Assembly (NCBI GenBank): GCA_964036195.1
Contig: OZ038458.1
Coordinates: forward strand, 13,653,832 to 13,717,831
Source: Sphaerolaimus hirsutus
Taxonomy: Eukaryota > Nematoda > Chromadorea > Monhysterida > Sphaerolaimidae
Direction: 5' to 3'
Length of the DNA: 64,000 nucleotides
The translations under genes were made by a program, and so were the position numbers. Positions 12,401-22,266 of this stretch are shown here, in pieces. Under the pieces are notes generated by a model. It was given only the letters and a program-made list of their open reading frames with translations. It did not search any database and was not told where the DNA came from. Numbering within the stretch: the first letter of the stretch is position 1; each line of letters begins with the position of its first letter.

Positions 12401-13446
12401 ATTTGAGTGTACTAGTGTAACGCCGCAATGCTATTTTTAGTATTTATACTAAACAACGTATCCAACGGGGGCGTGGGGGGCTGCAGCCACACCCCTTTCC
12501 GGGTGAGATCTGAAAACACCCGGAAAATGCAAATGCTGCTATCTAGTAAATTGTGAAGCTTTTTTACGCGAATTTAACCGCTGGGCACATTGTATTATCT
12601 TTATATCGGTCTCCATAAACACAAATCCATGAAAATCCACTTAATCGTGTGCCTGTCGCTGTATACCTATGTACTTAAGTACGTATAAATATTTACATAC
12701 ATATATAGCCGTTCATGGCGCTAGCGCCATGGCGTCACTCCATCACTGTAGGTAAAATCCCCCACCCCGGTTCGCCGGGAAAACAGAGCATCCTGATACT
12801 ACTGATGGTCAACTGTTGAATAAACCTGCGTGGACTTTGCAGCTGGACTGGTGCGAGTTGTCGTCCTGCTGTTGGCGCGCGTGCCCGGCCCGCCCGAACC
12901 CCTCTGCTTTGGTGCAGCCGCGGCCACTGGCGTCGGTGTATTTTTGTCGCTCGAATACCTGCCGCGTTTCGCTGTTGAGTCATCGCGGCCCACGCCGCCG
13001 CTCCTGTGGGAAGAACGTTTTTATAAATGCAATGGCAGCATGCAGATGTCACAGCGAGAAATTGTTCAAAGGCATGAGACTTGGGGATTGGACGTTGTTG
13101 TGGACAAACTTTGCGGTGCAAACAGCGAACCATCACGCGGTGAATCGATACGCACTTAGCTACATACAGAAACACGTAACCGTTGAAATCGCAACCGCGA
13201 TCATATACCCACTGCAGTGCCGACGTACCTGACAGACTCGATGACAGTCTGGTCAAACTTGCGCCGCTTCGACTTGCGCACGCCCGCCGCCGGCGGCGAC
13301 GCGCTGCGTCCGCTCTGCTTCGACTGCGAAGACGGCGCCTCGCTGGGCGACCGCTTGTCCACGCCGCCGCGAGCCGCGCCCTTGGCCGCGCGCTGGCCGG
13401 CCGGCAACGAGTGCCGCTTGGCCGCCGCGCCGCTCCGACCGCCCAT
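471..13446 (-). CDS. Multi-C2H2 zinc-finger protein, 19 exons in window, 3' end outside
   Basis: Probable nuclear nucleic-acid-binding regulator; the exact orthologue was not recognised. Exons joined by matching phase: 13446-13229, 13003-12826, 12037-11791, 11517-11263, 10292-10092, 7863-7693, 7266-6894, 6623-about 6449, 5743-5607, 5403-about 5257, about 5043-4848, 4453-4151, 4094-4003, 3801-3603, 3190-2917, 2518-2310, 1986-1811, 1738-1325, 643-471 (about 1380 codons). I count 18 complete fingers of the form C-x2-C-x12-H-x3/4/5-H (one begins C-x4-C), plus a nineteenth cut by the last intron. Several fingers are interrupted by introns (exons 6/7, 7/8, 15/16, 18/19), and the joined sequence restores the 12-residue spacing each time, which supports those junctions. 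The N-terminus is basic, with KSKRRKFD as a likely nuclear signal; VKRE in exon 4 fits a SUMO site. Exon 5 (around ENIFTVIDGITFKGIKL) has no finger. The start ATG at 13446 and the ends of exons 4, 8, 9, 10 and 11 are least certain. Confidence 0.8.
662..1245. repeat. AAGTCGA-word element in zinc-finger intron 18
   Basis: Inverted ends TTCTAAAAGTCGA (left near 672) and TCGACTTTTAGAA (right near 1224) bracket at least five dispersed copies of a word close to AAGTCGACAAGTCC. The element fills most of the intron between exons 19 and 18. A related copy is at 10415-11107. Confidence 0.6.
2033..2200. repeat. CCCGGTGC word array in an intron
   Basis: Four or more copies of a unit near CCCGGTGCTCATGTAG, partly in direct and partly in inverted orientation around a central palindrome (GGTGCACCGGGT near 2130). 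It lies in the intron between zinc-finger exons 17 and 16. Confidence 0.6.
2580..2890. repeat. TACCGTATT/CTCGAAATACCCC element, degenerate
   Basis: Begins ACCGTATTTCCTCGAAATAC and holds repeated CCTCGAAATACCCC words at the left and CCCCTCAAATAAGACCC at the right. It belongs to the family at 20546, 29852 and 34166. The right end has lost its AATACGGTA. Confidence 0.5.
5404..5606. mobile_element. GGGGCAGTCCCAGACC MITE coinciding with an intron
   Basis: A short element with near-inverted ends (GGGGCAGTCCCAGACC at 5407, GGTCTGGGATTGGCACC ending 5607) and internal words around TGTAAAATGTCATGCAAA. On the minus strand it starts G/GTGCCA and ends CCCCCAG/G. Those are the donor and acceptor that join exon 9 (ends phase 2) to exon 10 of the zinc-finger gene. 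Related copies are at 15004, 22757 and 46356. Confidence 0.6.
5750..5990. repeat. CAGAGTTGTTA element, decayed
   Basis: Left end CCAGAGTTGTTATAAGTAC, right end ATCAACTCTATTG; internal words such as GTACCCAGTATT and TACGCAGTTTTACG. Same terminal class as 17393, 19529 and 37728. No clean target duplication is seen. Confidence 0.45.
7311..7660. mobile_element. hAT-like MITE, CAGGGACGTA ends, 8-bp duplication
   Basis: Ends CAGGGACGTA and TACGTCCCCT are flanked by GACACCAT on both sides (7303-7310 and 7661-7668). The interior has GC runs and a GGCGCCATGGCG-type segment like the element at 62081. It lies in the intron between zinc-finger exons 7 and 6. Confidence 0.7.
8063..8331. mobile_element. 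Foldback element, CCGCACCGCACACTGAA ends
   Basis: Long inverted repeat whose arms run from CCGCACCGCACACTGAA to its complement at 8312-8331. The word GCGTTCAGCGTTCGAACG is repeated inside. The terminal sequence is shared with 31875-32842 and 50641-51336. Confidence 0.6.
8371..9768. mobile_element. hAT-like MITE, TAGGGTGTCAAA ends, TTTCCG word arrays
   Basis: Begins TAGGGTGTCAAA and ends TTTGACACCCTA, with a perfect 8-bp duplication GTTATGCT on each side. Both subterminal regions are arrays of a word near TTTCCGTTTTCCGGCAGC followed by AAATTTTTACC. The core (GGCAAACCTGCATGCAGG near 9480) is shared with 51490-53663. A second element, 8745-9262, is inserted inside. No transposase frame. Confidence 0.85.
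8745..9262. mobile_element. Nested element, ACCGTAATTCTCC ends, AGCACCCC words
   Basis: Inverted ends (left ACCGTAATTCTCCAATCAAA, right the complement with two differences), each followed by AGCACCCC/GGGTGCT words. Flanked by TA, so Tc1/mariner-like. Inserted in the TTTCCG element, so younger than it. Confidence 0.7.
10415..11107. repeat. AAGTCGATAACTCC-word element
   Basis: Ends CTTCTAAAAGTCGATAACTCC and its near complement at 11080-11107. AAGTCGATAAGTCC words occur along the interior. It fills most of the intron between zinc-finger exons 5 and 4. Confidence 0.55.
11568..11766. repeat. ATTTTACTTCTCACTTCACT word array in an intron
   Basis: Bounded by CCAGTTCCGGAAGTG and CACTTGCGGAACTGG, with about eight copies of words near CACTTCTCATTTTACTTCGC. 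It occupies most of the 273-bp intron between zinc-finger exons 4 and 3. Confidence 0.6.
12103..12340. mobile_element. Foldback element, TATACTC ends
   Basis: Arms share GGAAGCGTGC and the AAATCGCATGC region around an AT-rich centre; outer ends resemble AGTATACTC. A second copy is at 38104-38385, nested in another element. Confidence 0.5.
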
Positions 13447-13720
13447 CCGGTGCGCTCGCTGCTGCTGCAGTCGGCCGCCCGGTCGATTACCGGCTGCGAG
13501 TCGACGCGATATCTGCGCACGCGCACGCACTTCCCATTGGCTCCGCGGCCGCACCCCCGACTGCGTTCGCCGAACTCACGCGCTAAGTGTGAACGTGAAG
13601 TGCTGTGAACTTCGTTGGAGCGGCTTCGCGGCACCAACCTGTGCAGCTCCGGCGACACGACGTTAGCCCGCTTTTGCTTTCACTCCGAAACTTTGTGATG
13701 TGCAACCATGAGGGATCATT
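13447..13720 (-). promoter_or_regulatory. GC-rich 5' region of the zinc-finger gene
   Basis: The sequence upstream of the proposed ATG is strongly GC- and CpG-rich, unlike the AT-rich DNA beyond about 13.7 kb. It contains a CCAAT box on the gene's strand near 13535. No TATA box is obvious. It could be 5' UTR plus core promoter, or the first exon could extend into it. Inferred from composition and position only. Confidence 0.35.
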
Positions 13721-14053
13721 CACGTTTAGAACACCCGACTGTGATCGCCGTGATACGGTAAAACGGCCGCGTTCAAAAAAAAGTGACCGCCCGGCGATAC
13801 GAATACAAGTTTTTCGGCGTATTGTTTTCCGCTATGCCCGCCGCCAATTACCGATTGGAGTAAAGGCTGTGAACGTGAACCGGGCTTTGACGGCACCTGC
13901 CGCGGCAAATAATCGACATCGAAACTTCACGCTTTTGTAATGATCGAAACATATCGTGGCGAGAAATTCATTTGAAAATGTAAACGGGAACGTGAGCGAC
14001 AGACTGCTCACGCGAAGCTTTGATACGGCCGCACACGGTAGTGTCCCATTTCC

Positions 14054-14240
14054 TAGCGCCTATGGTTCTGCGCACACTAGTTGACAAGGACACCAAATGT
14101 CAACTCGTTCCTACCGAATTGAAAGCTTGCTGAATGTTATTTTTCATTTTTGTAGTTTACTCGCGAGCAAGCTTTGAATTGGGATAGGAACCAGTTGACA
14201 TTTGGTGTTCTTGTCAACTAATGTGTTTGGTGCCTTTGTG
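14054..14240. mobile_element. Foldback element, CACACTAGTTGACA ends
   Basis: Left arm GCACACTAGTTGACAAGG and right arm TTGTCAACTAATGTG. The arms also share ACCAAATGTCAACT and GAATTGAAAGCTTGC. Belongs to the family whose ends read CACACTAGT (24022, 25367, 44733, 48239). Confidence 0.6.
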
Positions 14241-15003
14241 CCGCCGCCGCCGCACCTTCGGCTCCGTCGCACATGCGACTAAATCCGCTGTCGCTTCACG
14301 GATTGCTATCTATTTTACGTGTGTGATAATGTTGCAACGTTCCCCCGTCGATATCACTTTCCCCGCATAAAAAAGCCCACGAAACAAAACATGGTGGGTT
14401 TCCGGGTGCCCTGCATTTATGCCACTTCAGCCCAGTTAAATAAATACAGATGTTGTGATCGATTGGTGTTTTGCGCCTTAAGTAGGTTTGGGGCGACACG
14501 AGGTTTTTCAATGGTTTAAAAACTGTTTCGAAAAATAAGCCCATGGTCGTAATTGCCAAGTTTTTATAAATGATGGCCTAAATTAACTCTCGTTGCCTAC
14601 ACCATAATGGAGCAACACTGAGTAATAAACAATTGAGCAAAGGGTTATGATTATGTCATCATTAACTGTTAGTGGAGGCGTCATATGACAGAACACGTGT
14701 CCTCTGGAAAACTATACTTTAGTTAACATGAGACACAACTAAATGGCACCAATGCTGGTGCAACAATTTGCCTTTTTCTATCACTCAGGATAATGTCACA
14801 CTCTCATAATGCAAAAGAAAGATTTTTTGCAAATGGTCCCAGATCTAATTGAGAAGGCAAAATTTAGTGCGTGAGACTGTTATACATGTTAGCTAAATGA
14901 TTAAAAAATTAGCTAATTGGCAATAAATCAAAACAAAATTCTGTTGCTTAATTTAGCATCACCTGACTAGTATTCCCTTAAGGTGCTAAATCTTAGTGCA
15001 GTC

Positions 15004-15205
15004 TTGGGGCAGTCCCAGACCCTGTAAAGTGTAAAGTAAAGTGCCAAATGTTTTGTAAAATGTCATTCAAAGTGTCAATTGTCATGCAAAGTTGAGTAAT
15101 AAAATCTTGTATTTTTGTTTTGATTGACATTTTACATATGCCATTTGACACTTTACTTTACAGTTTATAGGGTTTGGGATTAGCACCTGGTTTGGGATTA
15201 GCACC
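15004..15205. mobile_element. GGGGCAGTCCCAGACC MITE
   Basis: Starts GGGGCAGTCCCAGACCCTG; interior words TGTAAAATGTCATTCAAAG. The right end (GGTTTGGGATTAGCACCTG) is present twice in tandem, at about 15169 and 15187. Confidence 0.65.
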
Positions 15206-15253
15206 TGGGATTTGGTACCAGACAAAATTACAGTTGCTTTTACTTGGGAAATA

Positions 15254-17237
15254 CAGGGGTGGGCATCTTCAGTTAACACTGGAAAAACGCGATAGCTTGA
15301 GCTACGGTTGAGCCATCACAATGAAAATTTAACACAATAGAGTAAACTCCATAGGACACCTATTCTGAAGTTTGCAACTCAAACGGCCACATTTTGGATG
15401 AGATGTGGAACACACAGTTTTTAGTGTAATTTTGTGACTTGCGTCATCAATAGGATAAATCGAAGGTGGCATTTTAGGGGGGGGGGGGGGGGGGGTCATC
15501 GGTCTTTGGTGTCGTCCCATTCTGTCATACATTGGCCGATTTTGATGCCCTTCGAGTATGTTGGGGTTTAGACGACCCAATTTTTGTTGTTTTCTCGAAT
15601 AGTCCCCCAGTCACGAGATAAGGGGGTTCTATAAAAAGATGGTCGTTTTACATGGCCAATCCAGTCTATCGAATTTGAAGGTTAATAACTCAGCCATTTC
15701 TCGGCCGATTTGGAACGTTTAACACTTAAAATGATTGGCATAAGCTGTAGATTCCCCTTTTGAAGTTGCATTAGATATGTCTGAATTCCTTATGCTGATT
15801 TTACCCGGTATTCAAACGCGAATAATAAATTTTTCTGGTCATGCTATCTTATACTTTAGACCACGAGAAGTCATATACCAAAAGAATGAGTTCAATATCT
15901 CTTTCCAATCAAAAGTTAAAGCACGTCAAACTTTTCCCTCCCATCCACATAAATCACCACTAGTGATGTAAAGGCACCGGGGCACCGGTGCCCCGGTGCT
16001 GCGCACCGAAGGGCACCAGCACCGGTGCTGGTGCGGTGCCATTGCAATCTTCAGGGGTGCCATGCCGGTGCCGGTGCCATTTTTTTCAGAATAGCACCGG
16101 TGCCGGTGCGGTGCGGTGCCATTTTTTTGCCGGTGCCAAAGGTGCTAGCACCAGGGCAAGGTAAAAGGCACCGGGAAAGGCACCGGCCAAGGCTTCATGT
16201 ACTGTGCAATTTTGTCCATAGTATGTGCTTATTCATATTTAAAAAAACAGCGATATATTTACGCAACCGTTTTTGCCTATTTTGTAAACCTCCCATCAAA
16301 TAAATATACCTACTGTGAAATCCATTATACCCGATACGTGATCTAATGAGCGAATCTAAAATTTTGTTGAATTTTAAATTATTTTTATATTTTATATTTA
16401 TCTTACTTTTTTTTCAAATTTTTTTGTCAGTTTCTGACAGAGATAGTTCCATTCTCTGTACAGCAACGACTCCGATCAGTAGACAATAGTGGCTATGGAC
16501 ATTGTCATGAATTAAACATTTTATCTTTCATTTGTAATCAGTGTAATTGCTTCATAAAAGTGATTGCCACATCATTCTGATCATTTTAAGTGCTCAACCA
16601 TCAAAATCGGTTGAAAATTCATGGAAAATTTGCACTTTCAAAGGTGAGACCACTGAGAAACTGCCCGATATTTACTTCAGAAATTCCAACCCGGTGCGGT
16701 GCCTTTCGGTGCTAGCACCGGCAACCCGCCGGTGCCCTTCGGTGCCGGTGCCATTTTTTCCAAAAGGCACCGGTGCCGGTGCGGTGCGGTGCCATTTTCT
16801 GGCCGGGGTGCCAGGTGCCCTTTTCATGCGTTGGCAAAGGTGCCGGTGCGGTGCGGTGCCATTTTTCCCGGTGCCTTTAACATCACTAATCACCACATGA
16901 AGAACGATGCACGCAAATTCAAAAGTCCATATCTCGACCATTTCTGGGCCGATTTTATTAAACTTAAAATGATCAGAATAACCTTTAGAAATCATTTTCA
17001 TTGTCGATTTATCAATATATTCAATATAATCAATATATTCCATACAATAATAAATTGCGAATTCTTGTGTGTAATTATCATGATGAAATAATATATCGAC
17101 TTGACTGTTTGGGTTGCAAACTTCAGAATAGGTGTCCTATGGAGTTTACTCTATTGTGTTAAAATTTCATTGTTATAGCTCCACCGTAGCTCAAGCTATC
17201 GCGTTTTTCCAGCGTTAACTGAAGATGCGTACCCCTG
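15254..17237. mobile_element. 2-kb element with ~130-bp inverted ends
   Basis: Starts CAGGGGTGGGCATCTTCAG and ends with the near complement. The arms stay alike for about 130 bp (15254-15385 and 17112-17237), covering TTCTGAAGTTTGCAACTCAAA-type sequence. TA flanks both ends. No transposase was found. A younger GGCACC element sits inside and there is a run of 19 G at 15477-15495. Confidence 0.7.
15961..16888. mobile_element. hAT-like MITE with GGCACCGGTGCC arrays
   Basis: Ends TAGTGATGTAAAGGCACC and GGTGCCTTTAACATCACTA, with a perfect 8-bp duplication ATCACCAC (15953-15960, 16889-16896). Both subterminal regions are dense arrays of GGTGC/GCACC around a plain AT-rich core. Confidence 0.85.
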
Positions 17238-17392
17238 TATATATATTTGAGTCTTTTACCTAGTCTGCTCATTTGTATTTATTATATTGCTTCATTAATG
17301 ATAATTGCTACATTAATTATATTGCCCAAATTTTGGTACCCGACAGCAAAAAATATTCACATGCTTCCCTCTCGATTTTCAGTGCTGTATAA

Positions 17393-18182
17393 CAGAGTTG
17401 TTAAAATACCGGTATTTTTGAAAAGTGTAAGTGTAAGTGTAAATACACTTTCCAAATTTTGAGTATGGATACCAAAAGTGTAAGGTATTTTAAAAATACC
17501 TAGGAAAGTGTAAAAAAAGTGTAAGTGTAAAAATTTTTTAGAAAGAGCTCTCACTGTTGAGCATTAAAAAACCCACTGTTTTCACCTTTAGATCACTTTA
17601 TTTGTCATTTTCATGCATTATTTCACATTTTACTGCATTTTATAAAACATTTCAGACTGTAACAAATACTGTAGTGGTATGAAGTTCCCTAATAATGGCA
17701 CTTTTTCAGTGTTGATATTTTACTGATTAAGCAATGCGATACACACTGTTTAAATGCAAGAATGGACATGCAGCAAATGTCAATACAAAAGCCAGTTGAC
17801 TTTGTGTCCAGCTGGTGAATTTCCATTGATCTTGTCCTTTTTTACAAAAGTATGATGAAACTGTAGAATACCATAAGTACTGATCAAAGGTTGGAGATCA
17901 AAGGCTAGTTTGTACATTTGTCATATTTTCTACATTCAATGCATAACTGCATGTGTGCACTGTGCAGTTATTTTTTGTACATGACCCTATTTTAAGCTTT
18001 CTCAAAAGCATAAAACAAGGCCATCTGAAAGAAAAAATACACTTTCTGTACCCGGGTATTTTGCTCAGAAAAGTGTAAAAAAAGTGTATGGGTATTTTTT
18101 GAAAGTGTAAGTGTAAGTGTAAATATAAATACCCATTCACCCGGGTATTTCGGGTAAGTGTAAATACACTTTCGCAACTCTG
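17393..18182. mobile_element. hAT-like MITE, CAGAGTTG ends, AAGTGTA words
   Basis: Left end CAGAGTTGTTAAAATACCGG, right end GCAACTCTG, perfect 8-bp duplication CTGTATAA. Both ends carry runs of AAGTGTAAGTGTAAGTG, in opposite orientation at the two ends when read inward. Sister copy at 37728-38674 uses AAGCGTA instead. Confidence 0.85.
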
Positions 18183-18318
18183 CTGTATAATGTATAGGTA
18201 ATGCTGTTGTTTTTCTGTAAGGAATGTGATCCGGTGATCAAATAAATTGCATTCGAAAGGTGTAGAGCGCACTTTTTCTTTAGGAATGAAGATGGGGCCA
18301 TGTGCTTGAGTGAAAATA

Positions 18319-19231
18319 AGTACCATATTTGCTGGAATAACTCCCCTGGGGAATTACTATTTCGTCAGACGTTTTGTGGGGGAACTATTAAGCCGGAATT
18401 AGAGCTCAGCGTCGATTGACGTGAAATGACGACGTGAAATGACGTCGTGAATTTAATTACACGAGTGTGGATCATGCTACGGGTCTACAATTTTCTAAGG
18501 ATAATATATGAATCAATACCTCAATTGTGTCCAATACTGAGTGTTATCAGCCACAACTAGAGCGAATTGAAAAATTCAATTTTTATCATTTCACGTCATC
18601 ATCATTTCACGTCACAGTGTCAGGGAACAACTTGACATTTCACGTCAGACTATTGCAAGCAATAGTCTGACGTGAAATGTCAAGTTGTTCCCTGACGTAA
18701 AATGATGACGTGGAATGATAAAAATTGAATTTTTCAATTCGCTCTAGTTGTGGCTGATAACACTCAGTATTGGACACAATTAAGGTATTGATTCATATAT
18801 TATCCTTAGAAAATTGTAGACCCGTAGCATGATCCACACTCGTGTAATAAATTTCACGACGTCATTTCACGTCGTCATTTCACGTCGAATCGACGCTGAG
18901 CTCTAATTCCGGCTTTAGAGGGGGAAACTTTTTCAAGTGGATGAATCATTATTTCGTCAAAATTTTCAAGCACATTTCTATCAACTCATTTCACGAAATA
19001 TGCTTTATTAACTCAAAAACGTGCCATTTTTGTTAAAATTGAGCACAACGAATTTATCATATCTCTTAAGCGGAATTATTCAAGGGGGAATTATTACTCG
19101 TCTTACAGGGGGAATTATTACTCGTCTTACAGGGGGAATTATTTCACAGAGGGAATTATTCAAGGGGGGAATTATAACTTGTCTTACAGGGTGAATTACT
19201 CAAGGGGAAACTATTTAAGCAAATACGGTAT
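18319..19231. mobile_element. TACCATATTTGC/GGAATTATTC element with nested palindrome
   Basis: Left end TACCATATTTGCTGGAATAA and right end TATTTAAGCAAATACGGTA; the right part holds repeated GGGGGAATTATT words. Interrupted by the foldback at 18391-18914. Confidence 0.65.
18391..18914. mobile_element. Near-perfect 524-bp palindrome (Harbinger-like foldback A)
   Basis: The two halves are almost exact complements about a centre near 18655 (GCAAGC). Ends AGCCGGAATTAGAGCTCAGC with a 3-bp duplication TTA. Inside, CGTGAAATGACG words recur in both arms. Confidence 0.85.
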
Positions 19232-19528
19232 GATGGTTTCCCGCATGTGGGCCGTGTACTCTCGTTGTGTCTGATTCTGTATGATCAATACAATGGCCAC
19301 ATTAGTCTCTAATACTTAGTGACCTAGCCCAGCTGCTATGGTGGTCCAGCCAGGGGCCAAAAAGTAATCCGGCATTTTACATTATATTTTACTTCCGATT
19401 CCCGATAGTGGCCACGAAATTTTTGTACTCTTTCTACTTTGTGGTCAAAAACTGTGGGTAGAGAACAGAAAGAAATGAGCTACATAATATTTATAGCAGA
19501 AATTGCAGGCAGCGTACATACGCAAAGG

Positions 19529-20022
19529 CATAGTTGTTAATACGTATTTACTTTTACTCGATATATACGTATACTCGAGTACAGAGTAAATACGTTTACG
19601 TTTCCTCCGAAAAAGTTCCTGTACTCGCTTTTACGTATACTTTTTCAAAGTACGCGAGTACAGAAAACGTATTTCAGATAGTCTTTTATGGTTATTTTTG
19701 GAAGGCATAGAAGGGAAAAAGGAAAAGAATATGTGAAAAATACTGGAAAATTGTCAAAAATGGATATATAAGTACATATATAGCCAAAAAGTGCTTAAAA
19801 TTGGCAAAATGTTAATAAAAATGGGTGGTTTTGGGCGAACATTAGGGTGGCTTTTCTCTAAAATACTCACATTTACGTTTTCCAGAGGAAAAAGTACATT
19901 TACTCATGAGTAAAAGTATAAAAAAATTACTTTACGTTTTCTGTGGTCAGGGGGTGAGTAAAAAATAAATACTTTACGTTTACGTATACTTTGAAAAAAG
20001 TTCGGTACTTTTAACAACTCTG
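19529..20022. mobile_element. hAT-like MITE, ACGTATTTACG words
   Basis: Ends CATAGTTGTTAA and TTAACAACTCTG, perfect 8-bp duplication CGCAAAGG. Interior words near TACGTTTACTCG and GAGTAAATACGT. Sister copies at 24694 and 56610. Confidence 0.8.
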
Positions 20023-20545
20023 CGCAAAGGTCACATAACATTCACTAAGCAGCAGTCAGCATGCTTCCACATTACTGATGGTTCAAATTTGTGAGGGGCA
20101 TCTGACGTGCGCTTGACGCAACTACTAGAGTGAATAAATACATATTTATTATACAGTATATTATGTGGTAAAAATATTATGTATTTGTGGTATACCGTGC
20201 CCTAGATAGGTTATCCACTTGATTACCCCCCCCCTCTACAAATGTCCACCAGAACCTCCGGAGGGAGAGTGAAAACTATAAAAGTAGTAAAAATTTATAG
20301 AACAGTGGAGGAAACTGCTTTTTTCTGGAATGACTTGACGAATTTAGATTTTTTCCCGAGAATCGTATTCAAACATTTTTTGAATACTTTCGCAGCTTTT
20401 CTAATGTTTTCAACTGAAATTTGACATTTTCGAATTCTTCTGGTAACTTAAGGAAAATTCGTTGTTTTGCGGGCTTCCAAACTGTGGCCATAGACGTACC
20501 GTACCTATTTGCACAGTTTTTTTTCGTTATCCGCCACGAATACCG

Positions 20546-20865
20546 TATTACCTCGAATTATCGCCCCTTGAATTAACCCCCTTCGAAATACCCGCACCCA
20601 AGTTGAGTGTGAAGACAATGTACATGAGAAATACCGCAGTTTGTGATCTGTGTAGTGCAGAACACCCCTTAAAACTAATGACTGAGTTACATTGTGGCAA
20701 GGCTTATAAATACGTATTTACCTTTCTATATGCCTACAAACACTTAAACATCTCTGATATTATCGGAGTTTCTTACGTTTGAGTACCGTATTACCTCGAA
20801 TTACCCCCCTCAAATTTTGCTGGCGAAATAATACCCCCCTGGGGGTATTTCGAGGTAATACGGTA
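20546..20865. mobile_element. TACCGTATTACCTCGAA element
   Basis: Ends TACCGTATTACCTCGAATTA and its complement at about 20846-20865; C-rich words next to both ends. A second, decayed set of such ends follows to about 20985. Confidence 0.65.
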
Positions 20866-21056
20866 TGTAGAATTTCATACAATTTCTGACGAAATAATAC
20901 ACCCCCTGGAATTATTCCCCGTCATAATTTGCTGACAAAAAAATAAACCACATGGAGTAATTCGAGGTATAATAATACGGCAGATTTATATGAAGATGAA
21001 ATTTTTTCCCTTGACATGCATTTTCAACGAAAAATGTCGAAGAGATTCGAAAATAC

Positions 21057-21206
21057 CAAGAAAATCCTTGAATCTTGAACCAAGAAAATCCTTGAATCTT
21101 GAACCAAGAAAATCCTTGAATCTTGAACCAAGAAAATCCTTGAATCTTGAACCAAGAAAATCCTTGAATCTTGAACCAAGAAAATCCTTGAATCTTGAAC
21201 CAAGAA
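21057..21206. repeat. 24-bp tandem repeat, six copies
   Basis: Six identical copies of a 24-bp unit (AAGAAAATCCTTGAATCTTG plus AACC). The length is a multiple of three, so open frames exist on both strands, but nothing supports translation. Confidence 0.9.
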
Positions 21207-22266
21207 TTTTTGGTGTTGTTCTCCCATAGTGGAATGAAAATTCGAAAACGTTTTCGGATTTTAGAATTATGAGGTCCCATCGTTACTCACAACAGACCGT
21301 ATGGTATTTACGGCACGGATTTGGTTTTGCTCCAGGTAAATATTTCGAACCATTCAACAATAAAAAACACATTGTTTTTGCCCTTACCAAAAATGCCAAC
21401 AATTCACGGTTTAAATGGATTTTGAAAATTCCATTAATACTCGGTCGAACTGAATGCTCCATCTGGTAATGAATGCCGCTTTTCAACGACAACAATTCCA
21501 CACAGTTTTTCAGGTAGCTAAAATATGCTAAATATTTACAATGCTCAGATATTTGGTCGCATACCTAGGAATGTAAATAGCCGCATCACCGGTGGGAATG
21601 TCCGTCAGCGGTTGACAAAACGGGCTCGCCGCCGGCGGCCCGCACAAGGACAACAATGAAAAGTTGGAGAGACGCGCGAAACAATAACCGGCGCGCACAG
21701 GTGCAGACGGCGCGGCGCTGCTGCGTCCAATATGCTGCCGCGATGCTTGCTCATTCTACCGTAATCTTTTGAATAATCAGCGTCGGTGAACATGATACAC
21801 CAGCTCTGATTAAACAGGCAAGGCTTCAATATGGCAGATTCGTTTTAGCCTTCGCCCATTGAGTTTTGTCCCGGGCTTATTCATGCTAAAAAGTCAGTTA
21901 CAATCAGCTGGTTCACGACCTTCTGACGCAGCAAATCAGATCAATGGAAGGAAGAAAAAAATGAACAAAATCAAAATCATTGCGCGCGTCAAGTGGCTCA
22001 GCTGACCTGAAGCGGCTGGAGGCTGGCCGTTTGGTTGCAAAGTCAACAACAACGTGCTTTCAACAAGCTATTTACTGACAACAATGCAACCCGACTCTGC
22101 GTAAATGCGCAGCGGACCAATTCCATTTTCGTAAGACAGTGCCCTTTCACAGAAAGAAAGCAGCAGTCATTTCACTTTTCATTTCACTGTAGTATCGGTT
22201 TCATTTCCAGAGGTATAATATTTGATTTTCCTGGCCATCCGGAGAACAGCGAAAATTTATGTGTTC

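Larger units (their letters stand above)
13721..22266. other. Gene-free repeat-rich region
   Basis: No exon with plausible splice sites and protein similarity was found on either strand. Most of the stretch is covered by the elements listed separately. The 21.6-22.1 kb part is more GC-rich and may hold the promoter of the cysteine-rich gene. Confidence 0.5.

Noticed and set aside
12735..13658. 307-codon open frame on the minus strand
   Set aside because: It is a different frame over exons 1 and 2 of the zinc-finger gene and runs through their intron; the phase-consistent finger gene explains the region better.
17393..18182. Telomere-like AAGTGTA repeats
   Set aside because: The word is in opposite orientations at the two ends of an element with its own 8-bp target duplication, so it is not a telomeric array.
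21057..21206. CRISPR-like direct repeats
   Set aside because: Repeats are adjacent with no spacers, and the genome is eukaryotic.
20990..21229. Repetitive coding sequence with a KSLNLEPR unit
   Set aside because: It comes from a 24-bp tandem repeat; both strands are open because the unit is a multiple of three. No start context or flanking exon.
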